A stretch of 64,000 bases of DNA, taken from positions 1,664,538-1,728,537 of the forward strand of contig NC_044981.1 of assembly GCF_008728515.1 (NCBI RefSeq), written 5' to 3'. Below are positions 47,276 through 59,590 of this stretch, in pieces. The notes under the pieces are model-generated. The model was not told where the DNA came from and ran no database searches. It saw only the letters and a list, made by a program, of their open reading frames with translations. A program made the position numbers and the translations under genes. The stretch comes from Papio anubis (Eukaryota > Chordata > Mammalia > Primates > Cercopithecidae). Within the stretch, counting starts at the first letter, position 1. Each line of letters begins with the position of its first letter.

Positions 47276-48839
47276 CAGCAGTCATGAAAATAGCTTACAG
47301 AGGCAATCACGCCAACCAGAAATGTCAAGTAGTTTTGTGCAAGGAGAAAGAAGAATGTTACTGGAAGTGAAAGTCCAAGCCAGGAAAACAGGAGCATGTA
47401 TTGCTGATATCCAACCCCCACACTATACCCCAGCAGAGAGGAAAGACGGCAAGAGATGTATTTGTTGCTAGTGGGAGCCCCTACGCTCAGTCTAAATTAG
47501 GGCCAGATGCTCTTTTCTGGCTACTCTAAGAAGCCAAAGTGTAGGTCAGCCGCACTTCCAAGTGGAACCCTGAGTGGAGACCGGGCTCTTGTGGCCAGCT
47601 AATCCAGAAGCCTGCTTTCCGAAAGGAGCCAAAACTGGCATGTGACTCTGCTGGACTTAAAAAAAGGAAAAAATTGTAGAATAGCCGTAATGTGTGGTCT
47701 TGAGGGTAATCTCAGTAAATAGTGTTGGGATTGGTTAAAATGCCTCAGTGGCAGTTTGGAGCTCACCAGATCTGGCAGTCACTAATGACATTGTGAGGGC
47801 GACTGTCGTACCATCCAGCTGCACTGTATGCATAACGCAAGTTACAAACAAACAGGACAGACGGAAACTTACGAGTCAAATTTCTTTCATGTTTCTGCAA
47901 GGTGGACACACTGGATGAACAGAATTTAGGTATCAGAGACTGAGCAAATTAGACATTTTTAATACTCTGGACTTTTTAAAGCTTTGTTGACTAATGTTTT
48001 ATAGTGATATAAAAAGATCCTATGTAGTAAAAGAATAAGGCTGGTAAGTCATGCGCATTTATCTTCAGGGAGTGCTAAAGTGCTAGAAGTGCTAAAAATC
48101 AAATGAACTCTCTCTCCTATAATCCCCTGCTTTCAGAACATCCCAAAATCTTTCAAGGCGTTCCTTGTTTTCAGTTTGGTCTGAGTTCAGAGGTGAACTT
48201 TATGCAGGGAGGAGGTTGGCGAAGCATATTTTAGTCCTTTGTAAGAAACATGATCCTGGAAAACAGTGTTTCCTCCCAAACTCTCACTGCAAAGAGAAAC
48301 TTCTGTCGAACCTCACAAACTCACAAGCTGATAACCAAATGCTAAGGTTTCTGAAATGATTGCTTCCTACTAAAGATCCATGTCACAGCTAATTAGAAAT
48401 TACCAACTCATTTTTTCCTCAAATAAGCACAATTGTTTATTTAAAATATTTCCAAAGATTAGGAAAGAGGATGCTATTAATATTAGAATGGGAAACAGAA
48501 CAAATTAACAATATTTTGCATATATGTCCCTGTTTTTGCTGTAATGTCACTGCTACAGAAATTGTCTCTCTGTACAGGTACAGATGGTGTGCATGTGTGT
48601 GTGTGTGTGATGTAGAGACACAGAGAGGGAGGGAGGAAGAACCACGAGGAAGGATGCCGACACAGGTGGTTCCAGCGGTTGGAGGACATGTGACTTGTTC
48701 AGATCCACCACTTGACTCCTTTCTTCTCACTCACTCCTATCCCACTGGCCAGAATGTCCTGCAATGCCTATTTCCCTAAACGCCACTTCCTCTCCATTTT
48801 TCCCACCATTGTCTTAACCAGGACCTTCCTCATGTCTGC
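47276..48839. other. Unassigned interval with (TG)n
   Basis: (TG)n at about 48590-48609 and GGGA-rich 48620-48640. No gene. Confidence 0.45.
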
Positions 48840-49115
48840 TCTGGATGCTCTCACAATTCGGAATGGCATTCAGACTTCTACGTGACAGACACAGACTCTT
48901 TCCCAGGTTCATCCCTCGTGACTCTAACCATTCTCCATATTCACACACTCACAGTTCCCTCTAAAAGGTTGTGTTGTCTCCCACTTCTGAACTTTCTGTA
49001 TATGATGTTCCATCAACTTAAAATCTCCGCCTCACCTCTTCCTAACTCGACTTATTCTTCAAAACCCAGCACAAAAATCTCCTCCTCCAAAAAGTCTTCT
49101 GTAGGCATTTGCGGT
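48840..49115 (+). mobile_element. L2 LINE fragment
   Basis: 'ttctgtatatgatgttccat', 'cttattcttcaaaacccagc' and 'ctcctccaaaaagtcttctg' follow the L2 3' half. The 135-codon frame at 48882-49289 runs through it and is not a gene. Confidence 0.68.
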
Positions 49116-49229
49116 AGTGGTCATTACATTCTCACCTTCTCCTTTCTGAAGGGAACCCTATTGCAGTTTGGGTGTTTGTTCTTGCCCTTTTGCCTCAGGG
49201 AGGCTGCCCACAGCAGTAGCCTAAGAAAG

Positions 49230-49530
49230 AGCAATCCCACACCTCTGACTGGCAAACAGCCCAGGTCTGGATATATGACCCAACTCTAACCAGGGAGATG
49301 GGAGAGGACGCCTGCTGAGGACTTCAGGGAAGGCCAGGGAAGTCACTCTGTTTCTCCAAATGGAGAAGAATGTGACTCCAACTGCTGCTGGCAGCTGACC
49401 TAAAGCCACAACAGGGACCAGCCTGGGGATGATGTCAATACTGTGGACAGCAAAGAGAAGACACAGCCTGGGTCCTAGATGACTCTGTATTAGCCAACCA
49501 CAAATCCCAGCCTACCTCCAAAACTCGGAT
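49230..49530. other. Possible old unclassified repeat
   Basis: Composition and phrases ('atatatgacccaactctaac', 'agcctgggtcctagatgact') recall old mammalian LTR or SINE-like repeats. No family could be assigned. Confidence 0.3.
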
Positions 49531-49713
49531 CACAGGAGACAATACATTTTCTAAGGTTAAAGCCAATTTAATTCAAATTTTCTGTTACTTGAAGCTAAAA
49601 ATATCCTATTTTGAGGGGTGGGGATAGGGGATAAACTGCCTAGTATTTCTTGCTTTCAAAGGTTGCGATGAGGTACAGAGGCTCACATTGTATGTTTTAA
49701 GTAAGAAACTTTC

Positions 49714-50034
49714 AGCCAGGAGCTTTGGCTCACACCTGTAATCCCAGCACTTTGGAAGGCCAAGGCAGGCGGATTGCTTGAGCTCAGGTATTCAAGACCA
49801 GCCTGGGCAACATGGTGAAACCATGTTGCTACAAAAAATTAGGCAGCCATGCTGGTGCACACCTGTAGTCCTGGCTACTTAGGAGGCTGAGGTGGGAGGA
49901 TCAGTTGAGTCCAGGAGGTGGAGGTTGCAGTGAGTGAGCCGAAATCATGCCACTGCACTCCAGTCTGAGCAACAGAGTAAGACCCTGCATCAAATAAAAT
50001 AAAATAAAATAAAATAAAAATAAAAATAAAGAGA
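49714..50034 (+). mobile_element. Alu SINE, old, with (AAAAT)n tail
   Basis: From 'agccaggagctttggctcac' to 'aagaccctgcatcaaat'. Tail of AAAAT units (about 49993-50034). Confidence 0.94.
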
Positions 50035-50356
50035 ATTTCTAGCTGGACTCTGCCTGGGTGGCACAGAACAGACAGTACAGATTATGAGGGTTATGAGCCG
50101 CTGAGCCAGCATCACTGCCCATAGCCAAGTGGATGGCCCTCAGATTGGCAGCAGGTGCTAGTCTCAAGCAGGCAGGCCCACTCATGCACAAAGCAGGCCA
50201 TGGCCATGTGGATCAAAAGGAAACATTTGTCAACTTATCTGGGTCTCTGGACTCCTATGTTAGAAAATAACCTACGTTCATGTACAGTTAAGGTGTGAGA
50301 ACCACAAAATAAAAAAGACCAGAGCTCCACAGGGGCTCTCTTAAATGCAAGGTGCA

Positions 50357-50637
50357 GGCCAGACACGGTGGCTCACGCCTGTAATCCCAGCACTTTGGGA
50401 GGCCAAAGTAGGCAGACTGCTCGAGCTCATGAGTTTGAGACCAGCCTGGGCAACATGGGGAAAACTTATCTCTACTGAAAATACAAAAATTAGCTGGGTG
50501 TGGTGGCACGCACCTGTAGTCCCAGCTACTCGGGAGGCTGAGGCATGAGAATCACTTGAACCCATGAGTTTGGAGGTTGCAGTGAGCAGAGATTGTGCCA
50601 CTGCAACTCCAGCCTGGATGACAGAGTGAGACCCTGC
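50357..50637 (+). mobile_element. Alu SINE, AluS-like
   Basis: From 'ggccagacacggtggctcac' to 'gagtgagaccctgccat'. The tail has become the (AAAT)n at 50638-50680. Same orientation as the Alu 320 bp upstream. Confidence 0.95.
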
Positions 50638-50639
50638 CA

Positions 50640-50678
<39 letters not shown>

Positions 50679-50680
50679 AT
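50638..50680. repeat. (AAAT)n microsatellite
   Basis: About ten uninterrupted AAAT units, evolved from the preceding Alu's tail. Confidence 0.96.
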
Positions 50681-50917
50681 GGAGTATGTTGGTTAAAGCC
50701 AACCTTTGCTGAGAATAGGGTAGCCTCCGATACTGCCATGCCCCATCCCACCAGGTCCCTCCAAAAGAAGAAAGGGGAGAACTGAGGCCATAGCATCTGC
50801 ATGATCTGTTAGAAATGCAGGAGAGCTATGGTGTCGGCTTGTTAGCAAGAGACTTCAACTCGCCCTCAGCATCTCTTCTCACCTTGTTCACAGGTTGCAC
50901 TTTCAATGTGAGGATAT

Positions 50918-51120
50918 AAATAATCACAATAGCAACAACTACTACTTACGGAATATCTATAATGTGCTGTGCACTATGTTAGGAGCTTTAGATATACTGA
51001 CAGATCGAATTCTCATGATAATTCCACTCACTAGGGCTTATTATCTCCAAAGTCCACAACTGGTTAAATAGCAGAGCTGCGGTTTACATGCAAGTTTGTC
51101 TCTAAACCTTGTATTTTTCC
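50918..51120 (+). mobile_element. MIR SINE
   Basis: 'acaactactacttacggaat', 'ataatgtgctgtgcactatg', 'ttaggagctttagatatact', 'ctggttaaatagcagagctg' give nearly the full MIR order. Confidence 0.85.
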
Positions 51121-52094
51121 TAGTGTGGCATATTACCTAAATAAAACGAAGTTTAAAAAAATCTAAAGTAGAATGAATTTTTCTCAAAGAAAAGACTAGG
51201 ATGAAAACTTACTGACTACTGAATGGATTGTATGTACTTGAATTGTACTTTTAATGTTGTGATTTGGTCTTTAAAAATAGTTAATATTACAGCAAACCTA
51301 CCTCAAACAGTTTTTACCTATGTCAGGATTAAACTTAAAATTCTCAGCATACCATACTTTTTGCATTCGGCTTGAAATTTCAAACTTAACGCTTGGCATA
51401 TTTATTACAGTTAGCTTGAGTTTTCCTAAAATCAATTATAAATAGCCTTCATTATCTGAGAAAATATTTCAAAACTTTGTAACAAGAAACATAACAACCT
51501 ACACCTTTTTTCCTCGATCTGAAAAAAAATCTGATTTTAGCAGTGTCTTATGTTTAAAATATTTGGGTTTGCAATTATGACAAAGAAAATGGAAGTTCAA
51601 GCTGCAACTATCTAGCAACTTTCAGTGACGTTAATAGATGAAAGCGCATCTCAAAATGACTTTTGGCCCAAAAACAAATATATACTTTTATAAACAGATT
51701 AGCTTCTTTCTCAGACCACTTCATTTAACTAGAAGAAATTAACAACAGAGAGTTACAACTGTAATCAGAAGGTAACACTTCTTTATAAGAATGGATAATA
51801 ACTAAATAAGAAGCCCTATTCAGGAAGGGAAATTTGGCCTCAGAAGAAATCCTTAGGTTTTACTGTACCAGTCAGTAAGTGTTGCTAAAGCTCAATGCAT
51901 TTAAATCATGTACTCTTAATATTTTTCTCATGTTCAAACAGATTATGAAATGTGACTCTGGTTTCAGGAGGAAAGTAGAAACATCTGAAATAAGGGCAAG
52001 ACAAATTGTTTTCACATCACACGGCATTTTACATCTGAGATTGCGGCAATTCGTCAATGTCATCATCTGACTCTCTAACGATTTCTCTATTGTA
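51121..52094. other. Unassigned AT-rich interval
   Basis: Nothing recognised. Opposite-strand frames of 63-64 codons at 51872-52070 are chance. Confidence 0.4.
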
Positions 52095-52165
52095 CATTGA
52101 AAGTAAAATAAGTGACTTATATAAGGTCACAGACTGAGTTAATGGCAGAAAGTGTAATGGGTTTC
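52095..52165 (+). mobile_element. MIR SINE fragment
   Basis: 'ataagtgacttatataaggt', 'cacagactgagttaatggca', 'gaaagtgtaatgg' matches the MIR core. Confidence 0.6.
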
Positions 52166-52461
52166 GTGGTCATCATTTATTATCCCATATTCAACATTGT
52201 ACGTATGCTTTTAGAGGAAGAAAAGGATATCCAGATTCTCTTTGTACCATTTATCAGTGATGAACATATACATAACATAGATTTGTAGAAAATGCACATT
52301 GAAGATTATAGTAGAACAACTGTCTGGTCCAGTTTTATTAGCCAACCACTTCACTGCTTACAAACATTCAATGAATATCTAGCATATGTTGAGACATTCT
52401 CAGGTGGCTCTCTACTACTTTAAATTCTTCACAGGGTACCCTTCCTCTGAATGCTGTAAGT

Positions 52462-52800
52462 CAGTGGTCCCCATCCTTTTTTTAGCACCAGGGACTGGTT
52501 TTGTGGAAGACAATTTTTCCATGGACTGGGGGTGTAGGGGGATAGTTTTGGGATGAAATGGTTCCACCTCAGATCATCAGGCATTAGATTTTCATAAGGA
52601 GCACATAACCTAGCCCTCCTGCATGCACAGTACACAGCAGGGTCTGTGCTCCTATGAGAATCTAATGCTGCCACTGATCTGACAGGAGGTGGCGCTCAGG
52701 AGGCAAGGCTTGTCCACCACTCACCTCCTGCTGTGCAGCCTGCTTCCTAACAGGCCACGGACCAGTACTGGTCAGCGGCCCAAGGGGTCGGGAACCCCTG
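52462..52800 (-). mobile_element. Complete MER1B (hAT-Charlie) with exact 8-bp target duplication
   Basis: 339 bp, close to the usual MER1B length as remembered. Ends 'cagtggtccccatcc' and 'gggtcgggaacccctg' are the terminal inverted repeats. The 8-bp target duplication ctgtaagt is exact at 52454-52461 and 52801-52808, the duplication length expected of hAT transposases. Non-autonomous; the 81-codon frame across it is incidental. Confidence 0.95.
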
Positions 52801-52958
52801 CTGTAAGTCCTCATAGCGATCCTCAGGCACGAGGACATAGTGGAGTAGTGCTGAATCCTCGGCCTGAAGCATGTCATCCCTGGGATGCCAGGTGTCCTGT
52901 GGTCTTTTTGATAATATTAGATGGGGAGTCAAGGTCTGGGGCCAGACACCATATTTCT

Positions 52959-53257
52959 TTTCTTTTTTTTTCTTGAGACAAGGTTTCTTTGCTCTGTGAC
53001 TCAGGCTGGAGTGCAGTGGCACAATCACGGCTCAATGCAGCCTCAACCTCCCAGGCTCAAGCGATCCTCCCACCACAACCTCTCAAGTAGTGGGGGCTAT
53101 AGTTGTGTGCCGCCATGCCTGGCTAAATTTTGTATTTTTCGTAGAGGAAGGGTTTTGCCATGTTGCCCAGGCTGGTCTTGAACTCCTGGGCTCAAGTGAT
53201 CCACCTGCTTTGGCTTCCCAAAGTGTTCGGATACCAGGCATGAGCCACTGCATCCAG
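52959..53257 (-). mobile_element. Alu SINE, AluJ-like, with target duplication
   Basis: From 'ttcttgagacaaggttt' to 'tgagccactgcatccagc'. ccagacaccat occurs just before (52942-52952) and just after (53258-53268). Confidence 0.94.
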
Positions 53258-53912
53258 CCAGACACCATGATTCTAATGCCCTTTTCTCTCTAAAATTGTC
53301 AATACCAATAAAAGGAAACAAAACTACTACAACATTGGATTAAAGTGAACCACAGTTCATAAAAAACAATGAATAAATTTCTCTCCACTGATAGGAAAGA
53401 TGAGAAAACTCTAAGAGGCTGGCAGGGACAAGGAAACAATGGAAGCCATGGGAACACGGACAGAGAAGCTGTTCTCTACATTCTTCCAATCCTAGATTGT
53501 GAACCTCTGTCTCCTCCAATGAAGGTCAAAACTGCAAATTGTACTCTGAAAGACTAGGGCTGGGCAAAGCAAGTACTGAGAGGAACACTCAGTGGAAGTT
53601 AGAGATGTGGCCAGGAGACTAAGTGTACTGGAAAGCAAAGCCTCAGGCTGGAGAGCATTTGAGCAGATATTTTTAAAACACTTAGAACATTTATGTACAG
53701 CACATATCTTTTAGGATACATCAAATATATCACTGTGGACTCTACTAAACCAAGGAGGCAAAAACTCCAGCAAAACAAGTATCAAGGTGGAGAAGACTCC
53801 TGATAATGACTGAGGTGCAGGGGGAGAAACAGCAGATGCAATCATGCTTGACCTTTCAGATGTATTTAAATAGAATGATTACGTACCTTTTATTGGAGAG
53901 AGGGTAAATATT
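53258..53912. other. Unassigned interval
   Basis: Beyond the Alu target duplication, no gene or repeat recognised. Confidence 0.4.
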
Positions 53913-54209
53913 TTCCCCACCCCCTTTTAAAAATAAAAGATGGTCTTGCTCTGCCACCTAGGCTGGTGTGCAGTGGTACAATCATAGCTCACTGCAGTCT
54001 AGAACTCCTGGGCTCAAGTATCCTCCCGCCTAAACCTCCCGAGTAGCTGGGACTACAGGCACAAGCCACCACGCCTGGCTAATTTTCTTATATTTTGTAG
54101 AGACAGGGTCTTCCTGTGTTGCCCAGGCTGGTCTCAAACTCCTGGGCTCAAGTGATCCTCTTGCCTTGGCCTCCTGAAGATTACAGGTATGAGCCACCGC
54201 ACCTAGCCA
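53913..54209 (-). mobile_element. Alu SINE, AluJ-like, with target duplication
   Basis: From 'tggtcttgctctgccacc' region to 'gccaccgcacctagcc'. agggtaaatatt flanks it at 53901-53912 and 54210-54221. Confidence 0.94.
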
Positions 54210-54369
54210 AGGGTAAATATTCTATAAGAAATCTAGAAGATGGTGAGAAAGATCATGGGGGAACAGCTATGAAATAGTCATTCATGGCAATTTTGAGAAG
54301 ATCGAAGTAACAGAAGCCTATTCAGTCTGTCTTGGAGTGGTTTTAAATACCATCACCTCAGTGGACATT

Positions 54370-54690
54370 CACGTCTAATTCCATTGCCTAAGTTCTCTTG
54401 CACATGTCCCATGCTTACTAAATCTCTCCATACCAATACCAACCAACATTTCAATCTCAGTGTGTCCAATACAGAACTCAGCTCCTTTCTGCAGAATGCG
54501 TCAACCCATGTTTCATAGATAGAAATATTAATATTAATAATCCAAATGCACCACATGCCCCTGTTAGGAAGGCTTACAACCTTGGAGTCATTCTTAATTC
54601 ATTTTTCACTTTGCCCCAATATAATCAGTTGGTAAGTTCTACACAGTGTCTACCCAGGCAACATCTCTGTCAACCAAGGCTGATATTTTG
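54370..54690 (+). mobile_element. L2 LINE fragment, upstream part
   Basis: 'cagtgtgtccaatacagaac', 'tcagctcctttctgcagaat', 'ccttggagtcattcttaatt' and 'aatcagttggtaagttctac' follow the L2 3' half. It continues at 54985. Confidence 0.72.
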
Positions 54691-54759
54691 GTTTGTGTGG
54701 TCTGGGTTGTTCAAGTACACTGAAATAGACGTGGTGAGGGTGTACTATCTAAGGGGAAG

Positions 54760-54930
54760 ATCAGCACTTTAGGAGGAGGAAAGAGTGAGACGAGATTTAT
54801 GAAAGAGAAGTATAAGACACCATGGGAGTGCACGGCCAAGGCATTAAGCCAAACCACGGGTGCTGGAGAAGCCTTTCCAAAGGAAGTGACACTGAAATGA
54901 GACTTGAAGGATGTGAGGTAGAAGGCAGGC
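54760..54930 (+). mobile_element. Unclassified ancient interspersed repeat between L2 parts
   Basis: 'ctggagaagcctttccaaag', 'gaagtgacactgaaatgaga' and 'cttgaaggatgtgag' are similar in order to 42378-42440. It appears to be inserted in the L2. Confidence 0.45.
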
Positions 54931-54984
54931 ACTGCTGTTAGTTTGCCTCTGAAAATCCACCACAAATCATCTCAATTTCAAATC

Positions 54985-55380
54985 TTCATAGTTCCACACT
55001 GGCTTCAGAGTGAAGCGTGGACCTTTGCATGTAAATTCTCCATGACCAGGTCCCAATGTACCGCTCCATTTCATCATCCACTGCTTGGAGACTCACAGTG
55101 CTCTGTCACGTAGCCTCTGCTCATGGCCGTTTCCAGCGTCTGTGCCTCTGCTCATCTGTTCCCTCCACCCAGAATCCCAGGGGATTAAATGTCACTTTTC
55201 CTTCATGCCCAGCTCAGTTGACAACTTCTCTACAAAATCTCTATGGATTCCCGGCTCCCATCACACCCCGGCTCCTACTGCCTTTAAAGCAAAAAGCACT
55301 TTATCCTTATTCTGAAAGCTCTGGGCCCTCTCCGGACACTGACTACTCTCTGTCGTGGGAACCTTATGCAATTTGATTTA
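54985..55380 (+). mobile_element. L2 LINE fragment, downstream part
   Basis: 'ctccatgaccaggtcccaat', 'gcctctgctcatctgttccc', 'catgcccagctcagttgaca' and 'cttctctacaaaatctctat' match L2. The 106-codon plus frame here is L2-derived noise. Confidence 0.75.
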
Positions 55381-55731
55381 ACAAAGGTTTTTGGTTTTCT
55401 TGTTTTGTTTTGTTTCTGAGTGACAACCGTGTGCCCGGCGGAATGCTGTAAGCGGATGTTTGAGTAAAAGATGGTGAATTCCAACTTGGTTGCTCTGTGC
55501 TTGAAAGAGCTTTTGAAGACAGTGGGGTGGGAATGTCCAGAGGGCAGGATTGCATAGGGCTGGACTTCAGGGAGTGGTCTGGGCTGAAGACAAGAACTTA
55601 TATGTAATGATGGTGCACATGGCTGTTGAGAGCCCCATGAGAGTAGGAATCACCTAGGAGGGTGTGTGAAGTATAGTGAAGAGGGCTGATGGGTAGGGAT
55701 GGGTTAGCATATACTGTCTCTTCTACTAGCA
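55381..55731. other. Unassigned interval
   Basis: Nothing recognised. Confidence 0.4.
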
Positions 55732-55990
55732 CAGTTTTTTCAGCAGTGGCATCCCTGACGCTTTGGTCCAGATAGTTCTCTGTTGTGGGGGCTTTCCTGT
55801 GACTGTAGGATGTTTAGCAGCATACCTGGCCTCAACCCACTAGATGACAGTGGCAACTACCTCAACCCACTAGATGACAGTGGCAACTACCTCCCTGCTC
55901 CCCATCCCCCAATTATACCAATCAAACCTGTCTCCAGACATTGCTAAAACTCCCCTGGGGGGCAAAATTGCCACCATTTGAGCACAGCTG
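55732..55990 (-). mobile_element. MER20 (hAT-Charlie) with internal 30-bp tandem duplication
   Basis: 'gttctctgttgtgggggctt', 'gatgtttagcagcatacctg', 'ctgtctccagacattgct' fit antisense MER20. 55831-55860 is repeated without a change at 55861-55890. The copy is correspondingly longer than the ~220 bp usual for the family. Confidence 0.9.
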
Positions 55991-58364
55991 GCCTAGACCT
56001 GTAAGTATAGGTTCTAAGCACGTTTCTTTCTTCCTGTGATTTAGTCACTTGTTGATTAAATTAATTGTTAAACAAATGCTTGATACACTTCTATTATGTA
56101 TAAGGCACACTGGAGGCCAATGCTGGATGCTTAATAAATATTTAGTAAATAAATGAAAAAATGCTAAATTTCAGGAAAACTTCTAGTAATATAAACCTGG
56201 GGATTCATAAAGGAATATGACCACCATAAGCATGTAGATCAAACTGCTTCATCTTCACGCACCTACAGGCCACACGTGCTCGTGAATGATCACAGTGGAG
56301 TAGGAATGTAGTGACTTCATGTACACAATGATCCTTCTTAAAGGAGGTGACAAAGGGTAAAAAAGCAAACAGCACTGTATTTCTTTTTACTCTCCAGACC
56401 CAGGAAAGTTGCTGACTTACTGATAACGCAAAAACGTGAAGGCTTTTTATTTGGGAATAACCTGTGAATACCCAGTAAATGTACTTAAGTTATGTGGAAT
56501 AAAATAATTTTAGCATTGCAAAAATAAATCCTAGAATTACTGATGTTGTAGCTTTTCCCTGAATTTGACTTTCCAAAATGTTTATAAGCTCTTTATTCTA
56601 AAGAGTCTACTATAAGAATTACCCTATTATGTCCAGAGAATCGACAGCGCAGACTGAAGCTCTTTGCCATATTATATAAAACAGCAACACCATCAGTATT
56701 ATGGTGACACAGTTTTGCAATCCCTTCTATCTAACAAAGAACTTTTCAAAACCCTTTCATGGAGCTAGAATTGCTCAGAAAAAAAGTGGGTGTTCTTTGC
56801 AAAATATGAAGTTCGTTTTTCAAAATAAGGAAGCTAGGTCTTAAAGAGCTTTTTGTACCTGAAGACATTCACTGCACGTAAAATACTATTTGTTTCCCTG
56901 TAAATGATCCTCACATGTTCCAATGTAAAATATCAGAGACCTCCTATTTTTCTCAGTGCCTTTTCTTCCTAATCCTCCTTATGCACGCTCACGGACCTTC
57001 TGCTAACTGCCTCCAAATAAAGGCACAAACTGCAGCAAACAGATGGTCAAACTCCTGAACACTTTCTTCCTTGTGCCAAGCTGCTGTCGGATGTAAATAC
57101 GTTCCTAGACTGTGTTAAAAGCAGGATCTTTTTGGTTTAGCTTCAGCGTCTATTACTCAGGTTCTGCTAATTAGAAACTCATTACTATGGACATAAGTGT
57201 CAAGATACATGTTGTAGTGAGGCTCTTCTACATGTGCACAGTAAAACTTTTATCTAGGCCACTAAATACTGCTTTTTATCTTTGTCAGTTTTCAATTAAT
57301 TTACAATGCTAACTTGTTTATCAGAACTGGAAACGGGCCAGGCCTTCAGTGTATTTGATGAGCTTTACCAAAACCCTGAATGCACCTGTTAATTTTGCCT
57401 TTGGGTAAATAGTTGAAAACTCCTCAGCTATTTCCTCAAATTGGGTGGAAACAAAGAAACATGAGATTAAAAAAAAAGTCTAGATTAGGGAATTGGAGAT
57501 GCATTAATTTAGAAAGGGAACAGGGTCAAACGAGGGCTAGGAGGCTAATAAGCACAGAGCACACAGCAAAAAAGCTCCCAGCAGGGTAAGAGTTCACTCA
57601 ATTTATCCGGCGATCTATTCCAGACGCAGTCAATGATACGTTATTGGATCCAGACCTGCAACTGCTTCCTAAGACCAACCTCACTTAAGTGTCACTGCCC
57701 TCCCTTTTAGAAATATTGCTATTACCCAAACCTGGTCGCAGGGCGGCTCACTCAGCTGGCAGCCCACTGACTTTTGTTCTTTATGATGCTCCCTCTAACT
57801 CCCGTCTCTGCTGTGGGAATTAGGCATAACCACCACCATGCAAACCGCAGAACACCCAAGTTGATCCTACTCTACGAGATTTTTAGTACTTTATTACACA
57901 GAAAGCCAATCCCTGGGATAAGAGACTATAAACAACAGCAAAGGCTCTATCAGGCAGGCTGCACAAGGTTAAGGACTTTGAGAGATTTACTGGAGAGGTT
58001 GTGGACGGGATGTTCCATCAATCAAACGCGCTTTCTCACACATGAGATAAAAGAAGAGGAAGAATGGAACGTAGGACATTTTGGCTAAGACAGTTAGAAA
58101 ACTTGTATGTTTGTCCCAAACAACGAGGGGAAAGGCCGAGTGATTAGCTATGTAATTAAGGCTGCCTTCTAACCTTTTAATTATTATTAATGTGGAAAGT
58201 TGTGAGACTGAGAAAACATGTATTTTACTGCAACAGGAAATAAGTTTTAGGTATTTGCTGATATCATTTCAACATTAAAATATTTAAATTCATTTGGCAA
58301 ACAATATAATATTATACTTATATTAAAGGGGCTTATTGGAAATAACATACTTTATTAAAGTTAG
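55991..58364. other. Repeat-poor interval
   Basis: About 2.4 kb. A weak L2-like terminus (gatgcttaataaatatttag) lies near 56125-56150. Otherwise no gene or repeat recognised. Confidence 0.42.
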
Positions 58365-58480
58365 AACCTTCGGGGCAGGGATTTGTTTCTTTCCTGTGCT
58401 ATCTAATTGTTTGAAAACACACATACTGTATAGCAGACCCCATACTGGATACAGAACACAGGCATTTAATACATTTAATA
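58365..58480 (+). mobile_element. Possible L2 3' fragment
   Basis: 'cggggcagggatttgtttct' and 'ggcatttaatacatttaata' are weakly L2-like. Confidence 0.38.
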
Positions 58481-59590
58481 AGGGGACTGTGTTTGTAGGG
58501 CTATAAATGTGGGCCAGCTAATGAGGAAGCGATTACCAGTATTCAAGTACTGGGGAGCTTTCCTTCACTCTGGATTTTACCATTGAACACTATATTTTTT
58601 AAAAATAATAATTTAAAAAGAAAAGCTGGAATTCAGAACTGCCCACAGAATGTGAAATGCTTTCAATGGCAGTCTAAGGTGACTGTGTTTCTTCTTCAGA
58701 ACAAGCACCTTTGATTTGTGGAGATGAACACTTTACAAACGACAGGCTCCACCCACAGCAGACATCTGGAGCAGGTGCACACATGTGTGTCTTGTCATCA
58801 CCTGGGCAGCTTCTGTGACCATGGGTAGTAATGTCTCAGTGCCCTATCACTGGCAGGGAGAGGGAGGCGGAGAAGCTCCCACACACGCAATCACAAGAGT
58901 CCCTGAAGGCAGCAAGAAAGAGATGCAGAACATGTTTCTGGACAGTGCCATCTACTTTGTTCTGAGCCATAGCGGAGGGAGGCTCTGAAATGAGTCTCTT
59001 CCACAGTGGTCACTCCAACCACCACAGCTTTGCTGGCAACTGAAATTCAAAGCCGTGTGTTGGTGCAGCAGCAGCAGATGAAAACGCAGTGGGGCATTAC
59101 GCAGTTCCCTCAAAGCCACAGGCCTCAAGAGCTCGCAAAATCCGTTTAAGCGAAAGAATGGTTACCAATATGTAGTATGCATGCCAAAAACTTAAAATCA
59201 AATGATAATTTACCAGTACTTCCTTTTGTTCAAAATCTTTCAAGGATATTTTCTGTAATAAAATTTTTTTGCTTAACGAGGGAACTCAAAAATGGCAGTT
59301 GAGGTGTATACGAAAAAACTTCAGTAGCCTTTCCATGCTAGGCACAGCGATACATTTTCTGCCCTGTGCCTGAGAGCAAACAAGTTTAACAGGGCTTTTT
59401 CGCTCTTTATTTTCCACAAGCTTCCCCTCCACTAAAAAGGTGTGTTTCTTTATAATACTTGCTTTGAAAATTTAGCATTACGTTTTCCTTAGTGTCTTTT
59501 TTTCTCTCTTAATTTTGTTACTAACTATCCTGAACTATTTTTTCAGTCCCTGGGAATGGCAGAAGGATGGTGGGACGTGGGATCCACTTT
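58481..59590. other. Unassigned interval
   Basis: No gene or recognised repeat. Confidence 0.4.

Noticed and set aside
47780..47830. Phrase 'gtgagggcgactgtcg' suggesting a 7SK RNA copy
   Set aside because: Only a few bases agree and nothing beyond them follows 7SK.
48882..49289. 135-codon frame
   Set aside because: It runs through a diverged L2 fragment. Its serine/proline-rich content follows from the pyrimidine-rich L2 3' region.
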